Positions 1 through 10,004 of a stretch of DNA of 64,000 bases are shown one piece after another. The position numbers were made by a program, and so were the translations under genes. Position 1 is the first letter of the stretch; the number at the start of each line of letters is the position of its first letter. The DNA is taken from the NCBI RefSeq assembly GCF_026151205.1, contig NC_087081.1, forward strand, positions 10,601,113 to 10,665,112. Direction: 5' to 3'. This DNA is from Bolinopsis microptera. Taxonomy: Eukaryota; Ctenophora; Tentaculata; Lobata; Bolinopsidae. Below the pieces are notes generated by a model. The model was not told the DNA's origin, did not search any database, and saw nothing but the letters and a program-made list of their open reading frames with translations.

Positions 1-412
1 CGCTCAAATTCCAGCTGTTACCATGATCCATTGCCAGGGTTATTTCAAATACGCTCAAATTCCAGCTGTTACCATGGTCCGTTGCCAGGGTTATTTCAAA
101 TACGCTCAAATTCTAGCTGTTACCATGGTCCGTTGCTAGGGTTATTTCAAATACACTCAAATTCCAGCTGTTACCATGGTCCGTTGCTAGGGTTATTTCA
201 AATTCCAGCTGTTACCATGGTACGTTGCCAGGGTTATTTCAAATACACTCCAATTCCAGCTGTTACCAATTACCATGGTCCGTTGCTAGGGTTATTTCAA
301 ATACACTCAAATTCCAGCTGTTACCATGGTCCATTGCTAGGGTTATTTCAAATACACTCAAATTCCAGCTGTTACCATGGTCCGTTGCCAGGGTTATTTC
401 AAATACGCTCAA
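1..412. repeat. Minisatellite, ~51 bp unit, about 8 copies
   Basis: Direct repeats of a unit containing AAATTCCAGCTGTTACCATG followed by GTCCGTTGCCAGGGTTATTTC. Copies differ by single substitutions, and one is shortened (around 200-215). The array runs off the left edge. Several frames are open through it, but these ORFs come from the unit length and are not coding. It lies just past the proposed end of the LIM gene on the - strand. Confidence 0.95.
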
Positions 413-449
413 TAATGAAAGGAAAATGCAAAAATGAACGGTAAAAACC

Positions 450-455
450 TTTATT
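450..455 (-). promoter_or_regulatory. AATAAA polyadenylation signal of the LIM gene
   Basis: On the - strand an AATAAA hexamer lies 17 bases past the proposed stop codon of the LIM gene (472-474). Such a short 3' UTR matches what is seen for DDX6 in this window. This supports 472-558 as the terminal exon. Confidence 0.45.
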
Positions 456-471
456 TGAGATTTAGCGAGGA

Positions 472-1526
472 TTATGCTTTGGAATGTCCGTAATTCTGCC
501 ATAAACCTGTCCGAGCTTGTCTCGATGTAGGAGGATCCACAATCAACTGCGTGTACTGCTCTGTGGAAAATCAGGGTTACCGTTGGTTACTAATTAGTAA
601 CCAAAACAGTTATTAGTCAGGGTTGGAACTTACTAGTGCTGTGAGTTATTAATTAGTAACCGAAACACTTGCATTACCAAGTAACCTTGTTGTACACACT
701 GACTCTAATATCTGGGGTAATAAGAATATTAGTATTGTTACATGTCCAGGAGATGTCGGGATTACACAGGGTCAGGCGGTCCTGGTGTTGTATTTAATTA
801 TATATTATATATATTGTATTACTATTGGTAAACCTATCTATGTAGTATGTATCGTGTATTTGTAGATCAACAAATATTTGCAATTCAATAATTTGTTATT
901 GAGCTCTAAAGTTAATAAATACAACCATTTAGAAAGATAAAATACAGTGGGAAAATGGACAATTTATTTCATGTATGTATGACTGAAATAGCGAAAATGG
1001 TAGGATAGGTTTCCCGGTCAAGATAGAAGGCAAGATAAACTTCGCCAATTTTACGAAAGCAAAAATTCCCGGAAATGAAAAACAAATCCTTCGGCTTCCT
1101 GTAATTGGCTGGTTGCACTTGTGTAACAATATGGCTGTTGGAATACTCCGAAGTAAAATAAGTGTCTAGATTTAAAAAAATAACGAAAGCCTGTGATCAC
1201 CAGTAATCAAAAGAATTAAGTGACGAAAAAATAAAGTTGTTTAATGTTTATGGAGTTATTTATCTTATTATCTACCTTTATAAGCGGACTGCATTTTTGC
1301 TTTATAATGGTTAGTAAACATAGTACACGACAGAAAACAAAACCCCCAACACTATTCTATACCACCTGTCCAAACTATTAAAGTTATTAATCCCATAATT
1401 TAGAGATTAACAGGAATCTAACGTTGGGGTGTGGGCTGGTATGTACCTGGTATGTAAGGGCAAGCACAGGTTCGACAGATTCTCACTCCATATACGGGAT
1501 GATTGATGAGTAGTACCCGATGTTTT

Positions 1527-1607
<81 letters not shown>

Positions 1608-3089
1608 GGTGTTGATTAATTAATTAATTTATTGAATAATAATTAATTAGTACCTTTCAGCGTTGAGGGTGTTGGTGTTCTGATATTCAGTGAGTAGGGC
1701 AGCTGGGCAGAACCTCCCCTGAACACGTGATACATTATAACAGAACACGTGATACATTATAACAGAACACGTGATACATTATAACAGAACACGTGATACA
1801 TTATAACAGAACACGTGATACATTATAACAGAACACGTGATACATTATAACAGAACACGTGATACATTATAACAGAACACGTGATACATTATAACAGAAC
1901 ACGTGATACATTATAACAGAACACGTGATACATTATAACAGAACACGTGATACATAAGATCAGCTCAAACCCCATTAGACTCGCCCTATCAAAGTAAATA
2001 AGGATTAAGTGGAAAAATGGGAAAATGAACATTCATTTTAAAAACAATGAACACAATTATCATTTGATAAGACATATTTCTCGAATGCGTGATAATAGCA
2101 AATCATAACAGAATGAATTATCTCGATCAGGCACTCAGTGACTGAGGAATAACACAAACTTTTGCACTAATCAGTAAAAAACGTGGTTATTCCATTGTGA
2201 AGAGACGAGATAGGAGACAAACCTTGAACTTGGTTACAGCTCCAGATATCTCTGCAGTGTCAGAGCTTGTGTGATTTGAGCACGTCAGAAACATTGCATG
2301 ATTCTCAAACCTGTCAAGGTGTTAGCTTTTGATTTCCGACGTCAGGTATGTAAATATTTTGAATATTCAAATCCACTGTGAGCTCTTATCGAGAAGAATG
2401 ATGATCCATCGCAACTAATGATACACTTAGTTTCACACTAGAAAGTACATACAGCATAACAAAACATAAACTGTTAGAGGAAAACTTATACATAAAGTAT
2501 AGCTTATTCATTGGCTAAAAAGTAATTAGTGATGATTTGATTTCTGCAAAGTGCTCAAAAAGACTACATAACTAAGGGCTTGAACGGTAACGAGTGAAAG
2601 TGATAATAATTTTAATCCTTCAATCCTCAATAAACTCTATACACTGCTTACTGATTACATTATCAAGCACATAATTAAACAAGAAGTGAACTGTTAACCT
2701 GAAAGTAGTGAGGTTGAGAGGGACATTACAAACTTGACATCTGAAGCATTTCATGTGAACCCGCCCTACCGAGGGAAGTGTAACATTCGGACCACAGTCA
2801 ACTCTGAAATAACATTGATTGATTAATTTATGAATAATCCTTTTGGTTACTTGATTTATTTCCAAACAATACTATGTTAATTAAGATTACCTGGCTGTTT
2901 ATTTTAGTTTGTTTTTAATTAATTATTTCCATAAGGAAAGACATTGTGGTATTGCAGCTGAAAGAGTGTTTTGATAAAAATCAATTCATAATGAATAGTA
3001 ATAATAATCACTATAATTAATAGTGATTACCTGTCCATGGCATCTTTACAAACAAGACACACATTCGCGGAGGTGGAGGCCATGGTCAT
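472..3089 (-). CDS. Small single-LIM-domain protein, 4 exons
   Basis: Exons on the - strand: 3089-3031, 2803-2699, 2310-2223, and a tentative terminal exon 558-472. The first three junctions keep frame and use GT/AG. The 112-residue product has one LIM zinc-binding domain with all eight ligands: C11, C14, H36, C39, C42, C45, C65 and H68, with the segment HMKCFRCQVC in the middle and LNLTTF after it. LIM domains bind proteins and often act in actin or transcription complexes. The tail is short, with no SH3 or second LIM visible. The first-finger spacing (21 residues) is normal, but the usual aromatic near the second finger is replaced. The ATG at 3089 is preceded by a TTTTTATAG acceptor-like stretch, so an upstream exon is possible. 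The exon 3 to exon 4 join spans 1.7 kb of repeats and is the weakest step. Family beyond LIM unknown. Confidence 0.65.
592..1524. other. Intronic AT-rich sequence, no gene seen
   Basis: This stretch is in the large last intron of the LIM gene model. It has short inverted and direct TTACTAATTAGTAAC motifs near 585-670, and otherwise AT-rich sequence. The 66-codon - strand ORF here has no recognisable motif and I did not call it. Confidence 0.5.
1527..1605. repeat. (GA)n microsatellite
   Basis: A run of nearly 80 bp of uninterrupted GA dinucleotides, followed by a short (TTAA)n stretch at about 1616-1630. It lies in the last intron of the LIM gene. Confidence 0.98.
1723..1955. repeat. 22 bp minisatellite, each unit carrying a CACGTG E-box
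   Basis: Eleven near-perfect copies of a 22 bp unit built from ACACGTGATACATTATAAC plus AGA. Every unit contains the palindromic hexamer CACGTG, so the array presents 11 regularly phased E-boxes two helical turns apart. It lies in the last intron of the LIM gene. Near-identity of the units shows recent expansion or homogenisation. Confidence 0.97.
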
Positions 3090-3378
3090 ACTATAAAAAT
3101 AACAATTATTCTCAACATATATTAAGACGACAATAATACCAAAGAGAAAATATTAATCTATTACAAGCAATGAAAATAGCAAAATAAGTTAAATAGGTTG
3201 GCGATAAATAAACAGATAATCTTGACAACGTTAATGGAATCAATTTGCTATAACTTGAAATTGCCAAATTTGGTGTTGTAACTGGAATATAACTGACAGC
3301 TTCAATCTATAATTAGCTTGCTTCCTTGAAGGTTATTGGTATTTGCGTTGTGTGCATGCTGCCCATGCCTTTATCATC

Positions 3379-3505
3379 CAAATTCGGAGTGCCTGAAAAC
3401 TATCTATGAAGGTAACAGATCCTCAAAAGGTAGTTGAAGCCCAAATTCGGAGTGCCTGAAAACTATCTATGAAGGTAACAGATCCTTAAAAGGTAGTTCA
3501 AGCCC
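3379..3505. repeat. 63 bp tandem duplication
   Basis: Two adjacent near-identical copies beginning CAAATTCGGAGTGCCTGAAA; they differ at a few bases. Upstream of the LIM gene on its strand. No function visible. Confidence 0.9.
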
Positions 3506-4552
3506 AATTAACCAAAGAAATAAATCAATCTATCTTGTGCACTGGTGATATCCACCCATTGCATTTGCATGTGACTGATGTGAACCCTGTCAATATTGTA
3601 AGAAATATGGATATGTAGGGATGTAGTCCTGTTTGAACTGTACAGTCGGCTTGTAACAGTACCATCAGGTTTGAACACTCGAGGCTCCTGGAAAGATATG
3701 AAGTAAATCACACAATTAAAACATATGGAATCTTTGATGTAACACACAAGTCATGAAGGGAAAAAGACATATGCGATAAAAAATTGAAAATTGCAAACCT
3801 CAAGAGTATTCTAGGTTCTGGTTACGCTTGTGTTTTTCAGAAAGCATTGGTGATATTGGGGTTGTTAGCCATAAGACTATTATCTGCAAGGTGCTTGTAA
3901 GTGGGAGCAGCCCTGCTTAACGCAACAGTTTGCATAGTTGGTAGTCTGTGATGGTTGCAGGGATGGTAATGTTAATTTCTGGACAGCTTAAGTCTGTAAC
4001 CGAGTTGCTCCCAAGTAGGAGTGGTGTTCTTGAAAAACAGTAATGAGGCAGTGTAGTCAGTCACCCTGACCGTATTCCTTGTGAAAGTTGTTTGATGTAT
4101 GGTTTACTCTCCAACAAAACTCTAGATCCTAACACACTCACTGCCACAACAAGAGCAATCCATTCAATTCTCTCTGTGAACGAACAATATACATCCTATT
4201 ATAAGAGCCCAGATTTCCACTCAAATACTGGCAAGTGCATAATGGTATAGGACCTTAAAATAAAATTGAACCATATAAAATAAATAATAATAATAAAATT
4301 TGGTAGCTTAAACACAAACTCTAAGCCCAGTGGATAAACCACAAAACTTATGCTCTATTGTGTGAAACAAAGATACTAGATCAAGATAACTATCAAGGAG
4401 TGTATGCATAGGACATAAAAAGTTTTGGAACGAAGATGACATGCTTGTGAAGCGAGCTAACAGTCTAATTGCTAATAAGTTCAAAAAGATCATGACATTA
4501 GGTTGCATCCTAAACAGTTTAAGCAAATAACATAAAGTTATTATATTGTCAA

Positions 4553-7405
4553 TTAATCGCTGATGCCATAACTTTTCTTAAACAGGTGAGTTTTTAATAA
4601 TGTTTTGAACAGATCAACATTGGAACAAGTCTTAATTTCAATTGGTAGTTGGTTCCAGATTTTCGGAGCAACAGTCTGAAACGCTCTTGGGTGTGATCTT
4701 GTAGATCCGACGGGTAGGTGTAAGGAGGAAGTTCTTCTGCTACTTGAACTAACAAATGTTACTAGATCACACAGATATGCAGGAGCAACACCATTGACTG
4801 CTTTGAAAATCAGTAAGCATAACTTAAACTCAATCCTCTCCTTCACCTTGAGCCAATGAAGGGATTTGAGCTTCTCCTCGACTGAGTCTCTCTTCTTTAA
4901 TCCAAAAACCAGACGGCATGCTCGGTTCTGAATGTTCTGCAGCTGCGTAATTGAGGCTTGACTACAACCATAGTAAAGTGCATTGCAGTAGTCAAGCGAT
5001 GAGATTACAATTGCTTGAGTCAGTGTTCCCATCTGTTTGGTTGTGAGGAATGTTTTCATCTTAGCAAGGTCTCTTAGTTTCAGAAAACACGATGTTTTAA
5101 GTTGCTTGATTTGCTCACCAAAGTTTAGTTGAGAGTCGAGACGAAATCCGAGGTTCTTTGCAACAGGTGACAGCCTGACACACGTCTCAGAGTTAACAAA
5201 CACGCCCCCTATGGACAGCTGCTGGAGAACAAGCGGTGTCCCAAAGACAAGAATCTCGGTTTTTCCTGCATTGAGCTGTAGATAATGTTTTTTCATCCAG
5301 TCATTAATTTCTTGGAAACATTTAGGAACATCGTTGATAAGGACGGTGGGCTCCTCGTTTGGCTTGAAACTTTTATACAGCTGATGATCGTCGGCGTAAC
5401 CCTGGATGGAGAAGTTCAAATCATGTGCTGCTGAGTACAAAGAGCGAATGTAGATGTTGAACAGGACCGGACCCAGCACAGAGCCCTGTGGGACTCCAAA
5501 CTTAATCACTATCTCATAAGATTCCTCATTTCCAACTTTAATCGTTTGACATCTACCTGTGAGGAAGCTGCTGAACCATTTCCAAGCTGTCCCTGTTATT
5601 CCCAACTCATTTCTGAGGATGTTCAGTAGTTTGCAGTGGTCAACTGTATCAAAAGCTGCGCTGAGATCTAGGAGAAGAACAACAGTTGCCTTGCTTTCTG
5701 TAGATGCAATGAGTAGATCGTTAACAACTCTCACAAGCAGAGTCTCGGTGCTGTGTTTTGATTTGTATCCAGACTGCTGTGGGATGTTCAGGTTGTTGTT
5801 TTCTAGATGTTCATTTAGACGCCTGAGCACTACTCTTTCTATCAACTTGCCCACAAAACTAAGGTTAGATATTGGTCTGTAATTCTTGAGATTATCACTA
5901 TCTAATCCCTGGCCCTTGATCAGGGGTGTGATATGAGCTAGTTTAGCGCCATCAATACTGCCAGAAGATAATGAAGCATTTACTATGTCAACTAAGACGG
6001 GTAGTAGAACCTCAAGGTTTTCTTTAAAGATGTTTGCAGGTAGAGGGTCAATTGAAGAAGACTTGATCTCAGATGCCTTGATTATCTCCTCTAGTTCTTC
6101 TAGAGTAGTTGGAGAGAACTCAGCTAGTTTTTCTCCGCAGTAAGAGGGCGTTTGATCGTCAGACTCCACATGATCAAAGTTATTTCGTATTGCCTTTATT
6201 TTTTCCTGAAAATATACGTTAAAGTTTTCGACTGTGTCCTTGAGAGACTCCGACGAAGGCAATACAATGCTTTTATCCCGATCAAGAAAGGTGTCCACAA
6301 ATCTAAAAAGACTCTTAGAAGAATAGGAATGCTTTATGAATTCGACTTTGAAAAACTCATGTTTCTTCCTGTCTGAGAGTTCTGTGCACTGCTCTCTGAT
6401 TGATTCATAGTGTTTCTTGTCAGTTAAAGATCCGGAGATTTTCCACTTTGTCTCAGCTTTTCTCCTTTGGCTTCTAAGTGCTTTATATTCACCATCGAAC
6501 CAAGGGGCAGACTTACGTTCTTTGATTTCCTTTGTGAGGAGAGGAGCATGGTTATTCAGCACAGTTAGGCACTTAGAGTTGTATAGGCTGATGCGGCTTT
6601 CAAATGACGGCATTTCAGCTTGTGATAGACCCTCAGGATCCATTACAGTAACCAATTCCTCAGCAAGATTATCCGCAAAACAATTTTTGTCAATTTCTTT
6701 GACATTTCTGAATGTGATAACTTTTTTCTTGTTGAGATTGCTTGCAACTGTTTTTGTGAGGCTAAAAGTAACCGGGAAATGGTCACAGTTTGGGAACATT
6801 TCCGAGGTGTGCGAGTCTACTGTGACACTCTTTGGATTGACTATCTGATGGGAGGAGATTACAACATCCAGAATATGTCCTTTGTTGTGAGTTGGATCTC
6901 TCACGTATTGATGCAGTCCATAGCTGGCCAATACTTCAGTCAGTTTGGCCGTGTTTCTTGATTTATGATCATCCAAATGAATATTAAGATCACCACAGAT
7001 TAAAAACTTCTTGTATTTCATGAATATGTTCCCAATAAACTCATCCAAATCTTCAAAAAATACATCAGTCAATGACCCTGGTCGGTAAACACAAGCACAG
7101 AGGACAGTATCACCCGATGAGTCTCGAAATTTGCCTAAAACTGCTTCAAACGTATCTCCACACTTATCAAACACAGGAGTAAGGTTCAAATCACTTGAAT
7201 TGTAAATAATTCCAACTCCTCCGCCTCTGCATTTAGCGGAGTCTTTCCTGATGTAGTGAATCAAGTTATAGCCGTAAGACTTGATGGTAGCAGTAACATC
7301 ATTCTTTATGCTGGTGAGCCAAGTCTCAGTGACAAAAAGGACAGAGATTCCTTGGTCGATTATAGATTCCATGATTGGTTGAATCTTATTATTGAGAGAT
7401 CTCAC
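4553..7405 (-). CDS. LINE ORF2: APE-type endonuclease plus reverse transcriptase
   Basis: 950 codons without a stop. The N-terminal ~230 residues are an APE-type endonuclease (LFVTETWL near residue 25, ICGDLNIH near 138, and CDHFPVTF near 215 in place of the usual SDH). The reverse transcriptase follows in the middle: LLDLSAAFDTVDH (motif A), FGVPQGSVLGPVLF (motif B) and GYADDHQLY (catalytic YADD). The C-terminal ~200 residues match the post-RT region of CR1/L2 LINEs. The frame is open upstream of the annotated Met (SSPAEILGCCWNVRSL), so translation may start earlier, overlapping the end of ORF1. The protein nicks target DNA and copies the element RNA by target-primed reverse transcription. 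All key motifs look intact apart from the S-to-C change. Confidence 0.93.
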   Translation of the reverse strand: MRSLNNKIQPIMESIIDQGISVLFVTETWLTSIKNDVTATIKSYGYNLIHYIRKDSAKCRGGGVGIIYNSSDLNLTPVFDKCGDTFEAVLGKFRDSSGDTVLCACVYRPGSLTDVFFEDLDEFIGNIFMKYKKFLICGDLNIHLDDHKSRNTAKLTEVLASYGLHQYVRDPTHNKGHILDVVISSHQIVNPKSVTVDSHTSEMFPNCDHFPVTFSLTKTVASNLNKKKVITFRNVKEIDKNCFADNLAEELVTVMDPEGLSQAEMPSFESRISLYNSKCLTVLNNHAPLLTKEIKERKSAPWFDGEYKALRSQRRKAETKWKISGSLTDKKHYESIREQCTELSDRKKHEFFKVEFIKHSYSSKSLFRFVDTFLDRDKSIVLPSSESLKDTVENFNVYFQEKIKAIRNNFDHVESDDQTPSYCGEKLAEFSPTTLEELEEIIKASEIKSSSIDPLPANIFKENLEVLLPVLVDIVNASLSSGSIDGAKLAHITPLIKGQGLDSDNLKNYRPISNLSFVGKLIERVVLRRLNEHLENNNLNIPQQSGYKSKHSTETLLVRVVNDLLIASTESKATVVLLLDLSAAFDTVDHCKLLNILRNELGITGTAWKWFSSFLTGRCQTIKVGNEESYEIVIKFGVPQGSVLGPVLFNIYIRSLYSAAHDLNFSIQGYADDHQLYKSFKPNEEPTVLINDVPKCFQEINDWMKKHYLQLNAGKTEILVFGTPLVLQQLSIGGVFVNSETCVRLSPVAKNLGFRLDSQLNFGEQIKQLKTSCFLKLRDLAKMKTFLTTKQMGTLTQAIVISSLDYCNALYYGCSQASITQLQNIQNRACRLVFGLKKRDSVEEKLKSLHWLKVKERIEFKLCLLIFKAVNGVAPAYLCDLVTFVSSSSRRTSSLHLPVGSTRSHPRAFQTVAPKIWNQLPIEIKTCSNVDLFKTLLKTHLFKKSYGISD

Positions 7406-7455
7406 ATTCCAGCAACAGCCAAGAATCTCCGCCGGAGAGGATTTCAGACCACTGC

Positions 7456-8214
7456 TTACAAGTTTTTTGAACTGTAGTAATTGATAGTTTTGCGGAGATG
7501 CTGCTGTTCAGCAACATAAGCTGGACATGTCCTATCAAATGCCGTGTGTGTGTTTCTTTCATCCCGATACTTGCCCTTAGAGCAGTTAATGCAGCATGAA
7601 ATATGACTATTAGTTTTCTTTTCTGGACAATCTTCTGACGTATGATTCTTGGAACAATAACCACAAATAGCTTTTTCTGATTCACACTCCGACCTGTAGT
7701 GTCCAAAACCTTGGCAGTTGTTGCATCGTTTTACATGAAATTGATCATAAACTTTGCAACTAAACGAACTGATGTATAGCCGATCTCCCTGTTGTTCTAT
7801 GATTTTCCTGATATTGTTACTAACTCGTATAGTAGCTTGATGCTTGCTGCTGTTTTTGATCTGAGGTTTAACTTTTAGTACAGAAAATGTTTCACCCTGG
7901 GATTTTAATGCCTTAATGTTGGGGTGAGCTTGAAGGAGCAGGTCTTCTAGATCTTCTTCAGAATAATTATCAGCAAGGTTAGCAACAGAGATTGTGGGCA
8001 AACGTTCTGGTGGCTGGTGCGTTATCATTTCTGGAAGTTGCTGGGATACTTTCTTGACAAGATTTTCCCTGTCAGCTGTTGTCGGACACACAACCACAAT
8101 GTCCCCTTTCTTGTTGACATACCGTTTGTCAGCATGAATGGCGTTGTCTTTGATGATTTTGTCAACTTCTTCTTGGCGATCTTTTGCTTGATTTTCTGGT
8201 GTTTTGCTGGACAT
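7456..8214 (-). CDS. LINE ORF1, second part: nucleic-acid-binding CCHC protein
   Basis: 252 codons. The middle shows an RRM-like stretch (roughly residues 75-165). This is followed by zinc knuckles CNNCQGFGHYRSEC, CGYCSKNHTSEDC and CCINCSKGKYRDERNTHTAF, all near residues 175-230. This arrangement is typical of LINE ORF1 proteins of the CR1/L2/Jockey group, which coat the element RNA. The stop lies 51 bases before the annotated ORF2 Met, and the frames overlap. It begins just after the PHD-like ORF ends, so either the element makes two ORF1 proteins or a mutation has split one. Confidence 0.85.
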   Translation of the reverse strand: MSSKTPENQAKDRQEEVDKIIKDNAIHADKRYVNKKGDIVVVCPTTADRENLVKKVSQQLPEMITHQPPERLPTISVANLADNYSEEDLEDLLLQAHPNIKALKSQGETFSVLKVKPQIKNSSKHQATIRVSNNIRKIIEQQGDRLYISSFSCKVYDQFHVKRCNNCQGFGHYRSECESEKAICGYCSKNHTSEDCPEKKTNSHISCCINCSKGKYRDERNTHTAFDRTCPAYVAEQQHLRKTINYYSSKNL

Positions 8215-8271
8215 GATTAATACAGAGCGATATGAAGGGGCAACTGGAGCTGGAGATGGAGGAGAAGAAAT

Positions 8272-8856
8272 TTAAGTTTTGTCCGGAGATGTTTTCATAT
8301 TCACAACTTTCATAAGTAAACCCTTCATGTCCTCCATAGATTGGGTCAGATTATCTACTCGCCTGTCAATCAGGTCGACTTTACTTTCGGCACTGACTGC
8401 GGAGTTCTGTTCAGAGTGTGTCTTGCAGACATTACACACAAACGTAAAAGTCCCAAATCTGGAACTGTTAACACCCTTGGTTGCGTTTCTGTCGGAGTAT
8501 GCTTTGAAGAAAGTGCGAGGACAGATTACAGCATTATTGATCCTATCTTTATCAGCATCTCGACAAACAGCATGAAATGAAGATTTACACAAAAAGCAGG
8601 TAAGAGCAGTGTCATTAGCTTGAACATCATTACAGGTGTTACAAGTGCCGTCTTTGATGTAGGCAAACTGGTATTGAAGAGTGTTACCTTGTCGCTGTTG
8701 AGTACTTTCAGAGGATGTGGATGAGTTCAGGATAGGTGTGAAACGTTGCGGGGATAACATATCTTCGCTAACATTCCTGTCATTCTTTGGCGTATCATCC
8801 TGTAACGAGATTGAGGACCTGTTACCCTCATCATCAAAACCACCTTCTCCGATCAT
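8272..8856 (-). CDS. LINE ORF1, first part: PHD-like zinc finger and coiled coil
   Basis: 194 codons. Residues ~72-140 have a C4HC3-like pattern (CNTCNDVQANDTALTCFLC, HAVC, then a CNVC further on) that resembles a PHD finger. The last ~40 residues look like a coiled coil (VDLIDRRVDNLTQSMEDMKG), which would fit ORF1 trimerisation. The next ORF starts 57 bases downstream in a different frame. PHD-containing ORF1 proteins are known in CR1-type LINEs. The ~40 bases upstream have no clear promoter. Confidence 0.75.
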   Translation of the reverse strand: MIGEGGFDDEGNRSSISLQDDTPKNDRNVSEDMLSPQRFTPILNSSTSSESTQQRQGNTLQYQFAYIKDGTCNTCNDVQANDTALTCFLCKSSFHAVCRDADKDRINNAVICPRTFFKAYSDRNATKGVNSSRFGTFTFVCNVCKTHSEQNSAVSAESKVDLIDRRVDNLTQSMEDMKGLLMKVVNMKTSPDKT

Positions 8857-8930
8857 TGCGCACTTCTTTTACAAAGTGAAACAGTGCAGATCAGCAGAGT
8901 CAGTAGAGAATCAAAATTGAGTTCGGGGTC

Positions 8931-9410
8931 CTCAATAAATGTAATAGATTTGTAGTGTTGTAATTAGTTTAAAACTCGATATACAAACTCGATTTATTTA
9001 TTTTTCTAAAACTAGCATTATTAAACATTTCTAAATTATCCCTACACATTTGTAAATAATTAGAATTGTGTAACTTAAATTATTTCAGAATTACAACTAT
9101 TGTGTACTCAATAAAGTAATAATCACTTTTGTATCCTTGTATCCTTGCATCCTTGTATGTCAGCTAAGGTGTCGAATGACTCTTAAAAGCCCATTTCAGC
9201 TCAACCTTTAGATGGTGATTGCAATTTTATGCTTTCATTTGAAAACAATCCCCTTCATCAAATTTAATCCAATGATCTCGGCCCACAGGCTCCTCCTATT
9301 AAACAAATTTGATTTTGGTAAATGTGTGCTGACTCCACCACCTATGTATTTAACCTAATATTTAGTGTATTACAGGTAGAAATTGACTTAGGTAGGTATT
9401 TTTTCCTTTT
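8931..9410. other. AT-rich sequence between the LINE and the inverted repeat
   Basis: This includes a short degenerate (TATCCTTG)n stretch at 9131-9157 that could mark the LINE 5' junction. No ORF and no RNA gene is visible. Confidence 0.4.
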
Positions 9411-9945
9411 CACCCTTTTGAAAAAAGGCAATAGTGAAAGGTTACGAATGGAAGTTTTTGCAGAAAAACGTGGATTTTGGAGATTGCAGTAGGTGCAGGT
9501 CTGAATATGTCGTCAGTCCTTCCTTACGTCCGTTACCATGCAACGAAAAAGTTGCGCGCGCGAGGATTGCTTGCGGAGATGTGATGTATAGATAGCCGTG
9601 ATCTATGAATGCGCGGCGCAACTGTGTTTTAATGTATACGATGTAATGTATAATATTAGGTTATAAGCCCAATTTGTACGTGGCACGTGTAGTGTATTGA
9701 TGTGTACACGAGTATAGTTACCTTTGCTTACAATTTAAGTTCTTTGCTTTACAAGTTACGTTCTATGGCAATTGAACTGAATTTAAAGTGTTTCCTGTAC
9801 TTAATGCATAATTTATCAATATTATTATCATGAAGACTGAAGTGAGCTGATTGGAGCTTATACTTAAATTTATAGTAAATGTGAAATGGAAATCTAGCGT
9901 CCGCCAAAACGAAACAACGGGCGCAATTCTTGTTCTCTTAGGTAG
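9411..9945 (+). repeat. Left copy of a ~540 bp inverted repeat
   Basis: Matches the reverse complement of 21663-22207 along its whole length, with scattered substitutions and small indels; by eye roughly four bases in five agree. Anchor matches include GGCAATAGTGAAAGGTTACG, GCAGAAAAACGTGGATTTTG, GCTTGCGGAGATGTGATGT and the outer-inner end GGAAATCTAGCGTCCGCCA followed by ACGAAACAACGGGCGCAATT. The two copies face each other across 11.7 kb. They may be ends of one composite element or two separate copies of a dispersed repeat. Confidence 0.85.
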
Positions 9946-10004
9946 ATATTAAGAATTTGGTTAATTTCTCAATTGTATGACTATTTCCATTACTGAGACG
10001 TTTT

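Larger units (their letters stand above)
4290..8930 (-). mobile_element. LINE (CR1/L2-like non-LTR retrotransposon), nearly full length
   Basis: The - strand carries, in order, a PHD-like zinc finger ORF, a CCHC zinc-knuckle ORF and a 950-codon endonuclease/reverse transcriptase ORF. This is the usual layout of CR1/L2-type LINEs. The 3' end probably falls near the AAT-rich simple repeat at 4283-4298. The 5' end is not defined and could lie anywhere from 8860 to about 9175. I saw no target duplication. The long intact ORF2 suggests a young insertion, but ORF1 is in two pieces. Confidence 0.85.

Noticed and set aside
31-444. 137-codon ORF in the 51 bp minisatellite
   Set aside because: All frames are open because the unit length is a multiple of three and lacks stops; the peptide is only the repeat translated.
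3508-3687. Upstream exon of the LIM gene (EPRVFKPDGTVTSRLYSSNR)
   Set aside because: It has a good acceptor at 3688, but the only nearby donor gives a phase that brings a stop into the first LIM exon; another frame is also open, so coding is not shown.
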